Of a DNA stretch of 64,000 nucleotides, positions 7,617 through 14,633 are shown in pieces. The stretch lies in NCBI GenBank assembly GCA_046329195.1, contig JAXLVB010000001.1:434001-498000 (forward strand), written 5' to 3'. Below the pieces are notes generated by a model that was not told where the DNA came from, ran no database searches, and worked only from the letters and a program-made list of their open reading frames with translations. This DNA is from JAXLVB01 sp046329195 (GTDB taxonomy: Bacteria; Bacteroidota; Bacteroidia; Cytophagales; Spirosomataceae). Made by a program: the position numbers and the translations under genes. The first letter of the stretch is position 1. Every line of letters begins with the position of its first letter.

Positions 7617-8420
7617 ATGGAATTATTAGGATATAGCTTAGCTATAATGATTGGTCTTTTACTGAGCTTGTTAGGAGGAGGAGGTTCCATCCTAACGGTA
7701 CCAGTCTTGGTATATGTATTCGGAATAGAACCTGCCTTAGCCACTGCCTACTCTTTATTTATAGTAGGGGTTTCGTCGTTGGTAGGCTCTGTCAACTACT
7801 TGCGGCAAGGTTTGGCAAGCTCCAAAACTGCTTTGTTTTTCTCTTTTCCATCGTTTGTGATGGTGTATGTCATGCGCAAAATCGTAGTACCGCAGATTCC
7901 AGCGCAGATTCTAACCCTAGGGTCGTTTGTCTTGTCAAAAAACGTACTTATTATGTTGGTGTTTGCTGTCACGATGGTACTGGCATCCAGCTCGATGATT
8001 CGAGGTCGGCGAGACATCAACGAAAACCTCGAAGAACTACGCAAGCAACTCAACTACCCTCTGATTTTTGTAGAAGGCTTACTGGTGGGCACGCTTACGG
8101 GCTTTGTGGGAGTTGGTGGTGGCTTTTTGATTATACCCGTCCTGACGGTCATGCTCAATCTGCCAATGAAATTTGCAGTAGGCACTTCGCTGATGATTAT
8201 TACCATCAACTCACTAATGGGTTTTTTGGGCGACCTCGGCAATCACTCCATTGATTGGCAGTTTGTAGGGCAATTTGTGGGGCTTTCCATCATAGGCGTA
8301 TTCATTGGAGGTTATCTTTCTAAATTCTTGAGCAACAAACAACTCAAGCCAGCCTTTGGCTGGTTTACCCTGCTCATGGGCATCGGCATTTTGCTTCGAG
8401 AACTTGTTTTAAAACCATAA
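7617..8420 (+). CDS. TauE/SafE-family sulfite/sulfonate exporter
   Basis: This 267-residue inner-membrane protein has about eight helices in two homologous halves, each opening with a glycine-rich motif: SLLGGGGSILTVPVLVYV (about residue 20) and TGFVGVGGGFLIIPVLTVML (about residue 160). The middle cytoplasmic loop is charged (RGRRDINENLEELRKQL). The family moves sulfite, thiosulfate or sulfoacetate. It lies 26 bp after the ArsR-type repressor, so it is in the same operon, and would remove sulfite formed by the persulfide dioxygenase encoded downstream. Substrate is inferred from context. Confidence 0.85.
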   Translation: MELLGYSLAIMIGLLLSLLGGGGSILTVPVLVYVFGIEPALATAYSLFIVGVSSLVGSVNYLRQGLASSKTALFFSFPSFVMVYVMRKIVVPQIPAQILTLGSFVLSKNVLIMLVFAVTMVLASSSMIRGRRDINENLEELRKQLNYPLIFVEGLLVGTLTGFVGVGGGFLIIPVLTVMLNLPMKFAVGTSLMIITINSLMGFLGDLGNHSIDWQFVGQFVGLSIIGVFIGGYLSKFLSNKQLKPAFGWFTLLMGIGILLRELVLKP

Positions 8421-8536
8421 TTATTCAGCTTTTTTACCCCCAACCCAACGAACTGGAGTTCTGGAGTTGCCTAATAATCAAGCCTTTAATTTTAGCATCT
8501 GTTATCCAACATTGACAAACTAAGCATTCAAACAAG

Positions 8537-9943
8537 ATGAAAATAGAACAGATTTACACCGGTTGCTTGGCACAAGGCGCCTATTACATCCAATCGGGCA
8601 ATGAAGCCGTAGTGATAGACCCGCTTCGAGAAGTACAGCCTTATATCGAAAAAGCGAAGCGCAATGGTGCTACCATAAAATATATTTTTGAGACCCATTT
8701 TCATGCCGATTTCGTATCTGGGCATGTGGATTTGTCTCAAAAAACAGGTGCCCCAATCGTGTACGGCCCCAACGCCCAGCCTGCTTTTGAAGCCATTATT
8801 GCCACCGACGGGCAAGCGTTTAAGGTGGGTGCTGTAACCTTTCGAGTGCTTCATACGCCCGGACATACGATGGAGTCGGTATGTTATTTGTTACTTGACG
8901 AATCAGGCCAAGAACATGCCGTTTTTACTGGCGACACCCTGTTCATCGGTGACGTAGGCCGCCCCGACCTTGCTCAAAAATCAAATCTAACTACCGACGA
9001 CTTAGCTGGATTTTTGTACGATTCGCTCCATACCAAACTACTGCCACTTCCCGATGACCTTTTGGTGTATCCTGCACACGGAGCAGGTTCGGCCTGTGGC
9101 AAAAACATGAGCAAGGAAACCGTTGACACGTTGGGGCATCAAAAACAAGTAAACTACGCTCTACAGCCCCAGACCAAAGCACAATTTATTCAGGCAGTAA
9201 CAGACGGCCTAACGCCGCCACCTTTTTATTTCCCCAAGAATGTAATGCTCAACAAAATGGGCTACGAGTCGCTCGAAACCGTGATGGAGCGAGGCTTACA
9301 AGCGCTCTCGCCCGATGAGCTAGAAGCATTGGTCAACGAAGAAGGCGCCTTAGTAATAGATACTCGTAAGCCGCAGGTGTTTAAAGATGGCTTCATTCCT
9401 CGCTCTATTTTTATTGGAGTAGATGGCGATTTTGCACCCTGGGTAGGCACATTGATTACTGATATTAAGCAACCTATTATTCTGGTAACAGAGGCTGGTC
9501 GTGAACAAGAGGTAATCACTCGCCTAAGCCGAGTAGGCTACGACCAGGTGCTGGGCTATTTAGCAGGAGGCCTACCCGCTTGGCAAGCTGCTGGCAAAGA
9601 GATAGATAGTATCGAGTCTATCCCCGCCGATGATTTTGCCACTTTGTATGAGCAAGAAGCCAACTTGGTAATAAAAGACGTTCGGCGAGCTACTGAGTAT
9701 GAGGCCGAACACATAAAAGGTGCTAGCAATGTACCCCTAGCCTACTTGAGTGAGCAAATGGACGAATTCTCACCCAACGAAACCAACTATATTCATTGTG
9801 CAGGTGGCTATCGCTCAATGATTGCCTGCTCCATTCTGAAAGCTCGTGGCTATCACAACATAAAAGATATAGCAGGAGGCTTTGGTGCAATTAGCAAAAC
9901 TTCCGTGCCAACCACTAACTTTGTGTGTCCATCAACTCGTTAA
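8537..9943 (+). CDS. MBL-fold persulfide dioxygenase fused to two rhodanese domains
   Basis: The protein has 468 residues. The N-terminal 250 residues form an ETHE1-like metallo-hydrolase: THFHADFVSGH (metal ligands), HTPGHTMESV, FTGDTLFIGDVGRPDL and YPAHGAGSACG. Two rhodanese domains follow. The first (about 265-355) has no cysteine in its active loop (VTEAGREQE) and is probably structural. The second (about 370-460) has the active loop HCAGGYRS. By family knowledge it oxidises glutathione or protein persulfide to sulfite, with the rhodanese handling sulfane sulfur. It lies downstream of the TauE exporter and 12 bp upstream of another rhodanese. Confidence 0.9.
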   Translation: MKIEQIYTGCLAQGAYYIQSGNEAVVIDPLREVQPYIEKAKRNGATIKYIFETHFHADFVSGHVDLSQKTGAPIVYGPNAQPAFEAIIATDGQAFKVGAVTFRVLHTPGHTMESVCYLLLDESGQEHAVFTGDTLFIGDVGRPDLAQKSNLTTDDLAGFLYDSLHTKLLPLPDDLLVYPAHGAGSACGKNMSKETVDTLGHQKQVNYALQPQTKAQFIQAVTDGLTPPPFYFPKNVMLNKMGYESLETVMERGLQALSPDELEALVNEEGALVIDTRKPQVFKDGFIPRSIFIGVDGDFAPWVGTLITDIKQPIILVTEAGREQEVITRLSRVGYDQVLGYLAGGLPAWQAAGKEIDSIESIPADDFATLYEQEANLVIKDVRRATEYEAEHIKGASNVPLAYLSEQMDEFSPNETNYIHCAGGYRSMIACSILKARGYHNIKDIAGGFGAISKTSVPTTNFVCPSTR

Positions 9944-9955
9944 ACAGTTATTTGT

Positions 9956-10321
9956 ATGAAACTCCTCAGCGTTGTATTCGTTTGCTTGTTGGCCATGTCA
10001 GCGACCAAAGCCCAAAGTACCCTTTCGCCACAAGACTATGTGGCTAAACTCAAAAGCTTACCCAAAGCTCAGTTAGTGGACGTACGCACGCCCGAGGAAT
10101 TTAATAACGGGCATATTCAAGCCGCTAAACTCGTAAACTATAACGGCCCCGATTTTAAAGAAGAAGCCGCCAAACTTGATAAAAATAAACCCGTTTTTGT
10201 CTATTGCGCAGCAGGGATGCGTAGCTCAAAAGCAGCCAAAGTATTGACCGAACTTGGCTTTAAAGAGGTTTACAATCTAAGCGGCGGCTACCGTGACCTG
10301 ATTAGTCAGGGCTTAAAATAG
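9956..10321 (+). CDS. Exported single-domain rhodanese
   Basis: The protein has 121 residues. A signal peptide (MKLLSVVFVCLLAMSATKAQ) precedes one complete rhodanese domain: LVDVRTPEEFNNGHI, then VFVYCAAGMRSSKAAKVL with the catalytic cysteine in CAAGMRS, and VYNLSGGY at the end. It would transfer sulfane sulfur in the periplasm. It is the last gene of the operon and is followed by a strong terminator at 10349. Confidence 0.88.
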   Translation: MKLLSVVFVCLLAMSATKAQSTLSPQDYVAKLKSLPKAQLVDVRTPEEFNNGHIQAAKLVNYNGPDFKEEAAKLDKNKPVFVYCAAGMRSSKAAKVLTELGFKEVYNLSGGYRDLISQGLK

Positions 10322-10348
10322 GGTTTTTAACTTTCATGCACTTATTTT

Positions 10349-10385
10349 GTACGCTGAACCATTCTTCAGCGTACTTCTTTTTTTT
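10349..10385 (+). terminator. Rho-independent terminator of the persulfide operon
   Basis: A perfect 10-bp stem (GTACGCTGAA at 10349-10358 with TTCAGCGTAC at 10365-10374) and a 6-nt loop are followed by TTCTTTTTTTT. It ends the operon 7291-10321. It overlaps the 5' extension of the next open frame, showing that gene starts later. Confidence 0.9.
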
Positions 10386-10388
10386 ACC

Positions 10389-11108
10389 TTGAAACGTCTC
10401 TTTCTGGGAGTGCTCACTACCTGCCTTAGCCTCCCATTATTGGCTCAAAATTATACCCACTTTACGGTGTGGTCGAGGCTTACTTTTCAGAAATCGTTGT
10501 CAAAAAAATGGGATTTTCAGGCCGAATTCCACTATCGGCGTCAAAACGACTTTCACCTGTCAAAATACAACCCATTAGCCTCGCCACTAACCGAAGCCAT
10601 CCGGCTAGTGCTTAGTTACAAGCAAAAGTCCATGACCTACTCGTTTACGCCTTTCTTCTTTCATTCGTATCCGCTCTACGCTACTGACAACGACTTCACT
10701 CGACCGATTCGCTACGAAATACGCCCAACTTGGTATGCCGAGTGGGCCTCTAAGCCCAAAGGCAAGTGGACGTATCGTTTACGCTTAGGCCATGAATACC
10801 GCCTCTTCAAACTCGACGACGACACTTGGGGTGATGCCCAAGGGCGCACCCGGTTTCGGTTTCAAGCTCGCTGTTCGACCAACCCTACCAACACCATTGT
10901 CTTGAGCGAAGAAGCACTGGTAAACACTTTCCCGGGTTCAGCTCCCAATTTTATCAGCCAAAATCAACTGTACGGAGCTTGGGTTCACACCTGGACACCC
11001 CATTTGAGCAGCGAAATAGGTTACAACTACATTTTCAGGCAACGAGCTACCTTGATCGAATACGACCACGAAAACGTCTTGAACATGGTTTTGGTAGTGC
11101 GGCTCTAG
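10389..11108 (+). CDS. DUF2490 family outer-membrane-like protein
   Basis: Using TTG 10389 the protein has 239 residues and begins with a good signal peptide (KRLFLGVLTTCLSLPLLAQ). The open frame extends to TTG 10347, but that would lie inside the terminator stem. The mature protein consists of alternating aromatic beta strands: WSRLTFQKSLSKKWDFQAEF, YRQNDFH-type stretches, YRLRLGHEYRLF, and a last strand ending VLVVRL. This pattern fits DUF2490, a predicted beta-barrel family of unknown role common in Bacteroidetes. It has no apparent operon partner and precedes the tRNA-Trp operon promoter. Confidence 0.75.
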   Translation: MKRLFLGVLTTCLSLPLLAQNYTHFTVWSRLTFQKSLSKKWDFQAEFHYRRQNDFHLSKYNPLASPLTEAIRLVLSYKQKSMTYSFTPFFFHSYPLYATDNDFTRPIRYEIRPTWYAEWASKPKGKWTYRLRLGHEYRLFKLDDDTWGDAQGRTRFRFQARCSTNPTNTIVLSEEALVNTFPGSAPNFISQNQLYGAWVHTWTPHLSSEIGYNYIFRQRATLIEYDHENVLNMVLVVRL

Positions 11109-11168
11109 GCCTTTGCCTCCTGTATTTTCAAAAATACCGTAACTTTTACGAAAAGTTTTTGTTGTTTT

Positions 11169-11198
11169 TTTGTTTTCAAAAAACAATACCTATCTTTG
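11169..11198 (+). promoter_or_regulatory. Bacteroidetes-type promoter of the tRNA-Trp/secE/nusG/ribosomal operon
   Basis: The -33 element TTTG (11169-11172) and -7 element TATCTTTG (11191-11198) are spaced 18 nt, about 25 nt upstream of the tRNA-Trp gene. This is a near-ideal match to the TTTG / TAnnTTTG pattern. Confidence 0.75.
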
Positions 11199-11223
11199 CA
11201 CTCCCATTTTTTTGGGGATATTC

Positions 11224-11294
11224 ACGGGCATAGTTTAAAGGTAGAACTACGGTCTCCAAAACCGTCGGTCTGGGTTCGAGTCCTGGTGCCCGTG
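11224..11294 (+). tRNA. tRNA-Trp (anticodon CCA)
   Basis: A 71-nt cloverleaf. The acceptor stem is ACGGGCA (11224-11230) with TGCCCGT (11287-11293) and discriminator G 11294. The anticodon stem is ACGGT/ACCGT with loop CTCCAAA, giving anticodon CCA; the T loop is TTCGAGT. CCA is not encoded. It is followed 60 bp later by secE, the usual order in Bacteroidetes. Confidence 0.96.
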
Positions 11295-11354
11295 CTAAAT
11301 TATTGTAAGAGCTTCAAGTTGAGATGAACCATCTGGTTCAAAACTCGAAACCAA

Positions 11355-11546
11355 ATGGAAAAAATTAGAACGTTTTTAAAAGAATCTTGGGAAGAAATCA
11401 GTAAGGAAGTGACATGGCCTAAAATGGGCGAACTTCAATCGAGCACTTGGCTTGTGCTTACTGCCTCTCTTATTTTTGCCGTATTGGTCGGCCTAATTGA
11501 CTTTGCGTTCGAGAACAGCTTGAACCTGTTTTACACCTCTTTCTAA
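11355..11546 (+). CDS. secE: Preprotein translocase subunit SecE
   Basis: The protein has 63 residues: a cytoplasmic amphipathic helix (FLKESWEEISKEVTWPKMGE) with the conserved VTWP motif, then one membrane helix (LVLTASLIFAVLVGLIDFAF). It is the single-span form of SecE, which clamps SecY in the translocon. It lies between tRNA-Trp and nusG, the expected position. Confidence 0.95.
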   Translation: MEKIRTFLKESWEEISKEVTWPKMGELQSSTWLVLTASLIFAVLVGLIDFAFENSLNLFYTSF

Positions 11547-11557
11547 TTTTCTGAATC

Positions 11558-12115
11558 ATGGCGGGACTTAACTGGTACGTGTTGAGAGCTGTTTCGGGTC
11601 AAGAAAAGAAAGTAAAGTCTTATCTCGAAAACGAAGCTACTCGGCGTGGTCTGAACGACTATGTGCCGCAAATTCTTATTCCGGCAGAAAAAGTTTACGA
11701 AGTCCGCAACGGAAAGAAACGGGTACGTGAAAAAGCATTTTTCCCTGGCTATATATTATTGGAAGCCGATCTCTCTAACGGTGAAGTCGTGCACATGATT
11801 ACCAGTATGCCAGGTGTGATTGGCTTCTTGAGTGCCAACACAGGCGGTACTTCTAAAACACCGATTCCTCTTCGTCAATCAGAAATAAATCGGATTTTGG
11901 GCAAAGCCGAAGAAGCCGCTCAAGAAGAAATAACCGTATCGGTGTCGTTCTTGAAAGGAGAAGAAGTGAAGGTAATAGACGGACCGTTTAGCGGATTTAC
12001 GGGTAGTGTTGAAGAGATTTTTGATGAGCGTAAGAAATTGAACGTTATGGTAAAAATCTTCGGACGCAATACCCCTGTTGAATTGAACTACTCGCAAGTA
12101 GAAAAACAAAGCTAA
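11558..12115 (+). CDS. nusG: Transcription termination/antitermination factor NusG
   Basis: The protein has 185 residues. The N-terminal NGN domain (NWYVLRAVSGQEKKVKSYLE, FFPGYILLEADL, MPGVIGFLS) binds RNA polymerase. The C-terminal KOW domain (GEEVKVIDGPFSGFTGSVEE) contacts Rho or S10. The start at 11558 is 11 bp after secE. The length matches the family. Confidence 0.97.
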   Translation: MAGLNWYVLRAVSGQEKKVKSYLENEATRRGLNDYVPQILIPAEKVYEVRNGKKRVREKAFFPGYILLEADLSNGEVVHMITSMPGVIGFLSANTGGTSKTPIPLRQSEINRILGKAEEAAQEEITVSVSFLKGEEVKVIDGPFSGFTGSVEEIFDERKKLNVMVKIFGRNTPVELNYSQVEKQS

Positions 12116-12258
12116 CCTAACGAAGAAAACTTGCCCCTGCTTTGTGACGGCAGTGAACGGTTTTGACCACCTGTGCTTCCCACTTGGTCGCCTTCTACAG
12201 GAAAGCCCTTATTATGTTCGAAAACAGGCTGGCGACAGCCTTTAATGTTGTAAAATCC

Positions 12259-12684
12259 ATGGCAAAACAAGTTGCAGGATACGTCAAATTGCAGGTTAAG
12301 GGTGGACAAGCCAACCCTTCGCCACCAATTGGTCCAGCGCTGGGTTCTAAAGGTCTGAACATCATGGAATTCTGCAAGCAGTTTAATGCTCGTACCCAAG
12401 AAAAAATGGGGATGATTCTGCCTGTAGTGATTACCTATTATTCTGACAAATCGTTTGAGTTCGTCATCAAAACCCCTCCGGCGGCGGTGATGCTCAAAGA
12501 AGCAGCCAAAATTCAGACTGGTTCAGCACAGCCTAATTTGAAAAAAGTAGGCTCGGTAACTTGGGACCAAGTTCGCAAGATTGCCGAAACCAAAATGCCC
12601 GATCTCAACTGTTTCACTGTAGAAGCCGCCATGAGTATGGTAGCCGGTACAGCTCGAAGCATGGGCATCACTATCAAAGATTAG
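12259..12684 (+). CDS. rplK: 50S ribosomal protein L11
   Basis: The protein has 141 residues from ATG 12259. The N-terminal domain has the conserved proline helix region (ANPSPPIGPALGSKGLNIME), followed by the rRNA-binding C-terminal domain (KTPPAAVMLKEAAKI, MVAGTARSMGI). The frame is open back to 12163, but family length and the MAKQVAGYVKLQ start fix 12259. The 143-bp leader after nusG (12116-12258) is non-coding; in this operon type it is where L1 may bind, but I could not identify a convincing L1 target. Confidence 0.97.
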   Translation: MAKQVAGYVKLQVKGGQANPSPPIGPALGSKGLNIMEFCKQFNARTQEKMGMILPVVITYYSDKSFEFVIKTPPAAVMLKEAAKIQTGSAQPNLKKVGSVTWDQVRKIAETKMPDLNCFTVEAAMSMVAGTARSMGITIKD

Positions 12685-12762
12685 AATTCGTTCTAATCCA
12701 AACAGTTACTGGTTAATGCTTTAGTAATAAGGTAATTAACGATTAACGCTCAACGAAACAAC

Positions 12763-13461
12763 ATGGCAAAGTTGACGAAAAAACAAAAAGAAGCGATTTC
12801 AAAATACGACCCCAAAGAGTCAGTGTCGCTCACAAAAGCGGCTGAGATTTTGAAAGAGATTTCTTACACCAAATTTGACTCTTCAGTTGATATTGATGTG
12901 CATCTTGGTGTTGACCCCCGCAAAGCCGACCAAATGGTTCGGGGTGTAGTAGCCTTGCCTCACGGAACAGGTAAAGAAGTGCGTGTGTTGGTCCTGTGTA
13001 CTCCTGAAAAGGAAGCAGATGCCAAAGCCGCTGGTGCCGATTTCGTGGGTCTTGACGAATACATCCAGAAAATCGAGCAAGGTTGGACTGACGTGGATGT
13101 CATCATTACGATGCCAACTATCATGGCGAAGATTGGTCGTTTGGGTAAGATTTTAGGGCCGAGAGGTTTGATGCCTAACCCTAAGTCAGGTACTGTTACA
13201 CTCGACGTGGCTACAGCCGTGAAAGAAGTGAAGGCAGGTAAAATTGACTTTAAGGTTGATAAATACGGTATCATCCACACCTCTGTCGGCAAAGTATCGT
13301 TCAGCCCTGAGAAGATAGCCGAAAATGCACAAGAAGTAATCAATACCTTGGTACGTTTGAAGCCTTCGTCTTCTAAGGGAACTTATGTAAAGACTATCCA
13401 CCTGTCGAGTACCATGAGTCCGAGTGTGAAGATTGATAAAGCAACTGTAAACGGCATTTAA
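12763..13461 (+). CDS. rplA: 50S ribosomal protein L1
   Basis: The protein has 232 residues. It shows the L1 core: FDSSVDIDVHLGVDPRKADQ, RGVVALPHGTGK, then MAKIGRLGKILGPRGLMPNP (the L1 signature) and GTVTLDVATAVKEVKAGKI. It binds 23S rRNA at the L1 stalk and is typically the translational repressor of rplK-rplA. It is 78 bp downstream of rplK and 2 bp upstream of rplJ. Confidence 0.97.
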   Translation: MAKLTKKQKEAISKYDPKESVSLTKAAEILKEISYTKFDSSVDIDVHLGVDPRKADQMVRGVVALPHGTGKEVRVLVLCTPEKEADAKAAGADFVGLDEYIQKIEQGWTDVDVIITMPTIMAKIGRLGKILGPRGLMPNPKSGTVTLDVATAVKEVKAGKIDFKVDKYGIIHTSVGKVSFSPEKIAENAQEVINTLVRLKPSSSKGTYVKTIHLSSTMSPSVKIDKATVNGI

Positions 13462-13463
13462 TC

Positions 13464-14000
13464 ATGACGAGAGAAGAAAAAGGTGCTATCATTAGCGAGT
13501 TGGCTGAAAAGTTCAAGACCACTCCATACTTCTACATCACGGACGCATCAGGAATGAACGTAGAACAGACCAACAACCTTCGTCGCTTGTGTTTCAACCG
13601 TGGAGTCGAGTACCGTGTTGTAAAAAACACTCTCATCGCCAAGGCCCTCGAAACACTTGACACAGACTATACCGAGTTCAATGAGTCGGTATTGAAGGGT
13701 TTTTCAGGGATTATGTTCCACCCTGAATCTGGTAAAGTTCCAGCGAAACTGATTAAAGATTTCATCAAAGAAAGCGGCAACAATAACAAGCTTAAACTCA
13801 AAGGTGCTTCAGTTGACTATAGCGTATTTATTGGTCATGACCAGTTGGATACTCTCCTCAACTTGAAGTCAAAGCAAGAGTTGGTCGGCGAAATCATTGG
13901 CTTGTTGCAATCTCCAGCGCAAAACGTTATTTCTGGCCTTCAAAGTGGCGGAAACAAGCTGGCTGGTATTTTGAAAACATTGTCAGAACGAGAAGGATAA
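13464..14000 (+). CDS. rplJ: 50S ribosomal protein L10
   Basis: The protein has 178 residues: an N-terminal rRNA-binding domain (EKFKTTPYFYITDASGMNVE, NLRRLCFNRGVEYRVVKNTL) and a C-terminal helix that carries L7/L12 dimers. It begins 2 bp after rplA. L10-L7/L12 forms the stalk that recruits GTPase factors. Confidence 0.96.
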   Translation: MTREEKGAIISELAEKFKTTPYFYITDASGMNVEQTNNLRRLCFNRGVEYRVVKNTLIAKALETLDTDYTEFNESVLKGFSGIMFHPESGKVPAKLIKDFIKESGNNNKLKLKGASVDYSVFIGHDQLDTLLNLKSKQELVGEIIGLLQSPAQNVISGLQSGGNKLAGILKTLSEREG

Positions 14001-14085
14001 TCTTCTCACAACCCAACAATAACTTGCAGCGTATGGCTGTGGGTTTAATCTTAAACTAAAGTAAAACCATTAAATTCCGATAAAA

Positions 14086-14469
14086 ATGGCAGATTTGAAA
14101 GCGTTCGCAGAGCAGTTGGTAAACTTGACTGTGAAAGAAGTAAACGAGTTGGCTAAAATCCTTAAAGATGATTACGGTATCGAGCCTGCTGCTGCTCCTG
14201 TAGCTGTAGCTGTAGCTGGTGGTGGTGGCGGAGACGCTGCTCCAGTTGTTGAAGAAAAAACTTCATTCGACGTAATCTTGAAAGCAGCTGGTGCTCAGAA
14301 ATTGGCTGTTGTTAAACTCGTGAAAGACTTGACAGGTCTTGGCTTGAAAGAAGCTAAAGAATTGGTTGACGGTGCTCCGAAACCAGTAAAAGAAGGTATC
14401 GCTAAAGACGAAGCTGAAGCATTGAAGAAAGCTTTGGAAGAAGCAGGTGCTGAAGTTGAGATGAAGTAA
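14086..14469 (+). CDS. rplL: 50S ribosomal protein L7/L12
   Basis: The protein has 127 residues: an N-terminal dimerisation domain (FAEQLVNLTVKEVNELAKIL), an alanine/valine/glycine hinge (AAAPVAVAVAGGGGGD) and a C-terminal factor-binding domain (KLAVVKLVKDLTGLGLKEAK). It is last of the ribosomal cluster and is followed by a strong terminator; rpoB is not adjacent, since the next gene is unrelated. Confidence 0.97.
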   Translation: MADLKAFAEQLVNLTVKEVNELAKILKDDYGIEPAAAPVAVAVAGGGGGDAAPVVEEKTSFDVILKAAGAQKLAVVKLVKDLTGLGLKEAKELVDGAPKPVKEGIAKDEAEALKKALEEAGAEVEMK

Positions 14470-14488
14470 TTCATTCTACTGTCTATAG

Positions 14489-14517
14489 AAAAGACCCAGC
14501 GTAAGTTGGGTCTTTTT
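14489..14517 (+). terminator. Rho-independent terminator after rplL
   Basis: The stem AGACCCA (14492-14498) with TGGGTCT (14507-14513), extended by A-T pairs, has an 8-nt loop and is followed by a T run to 14519. It separates the rplKAJL operon from the DUF4139 gene. Confidence 0.9.
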
Positions 14518-14633
14518 TTGTCTAATCGGTATCTAGCCCAAGCCTGTTTTTTTGATTTGTTTGGAATATTGACGAAAGTTTGTGGAAATTAGGGCTTCTG
14601 CGCATCTAATTACTAAACAATCTTTCCAATTTT

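Noticed and set aside
12116..12258. L1-binding autoregulatory leader before rplK
   Set aside because: Expected from known r-protein operons, but I could not identify a convincing L1-target structure in the sequence.
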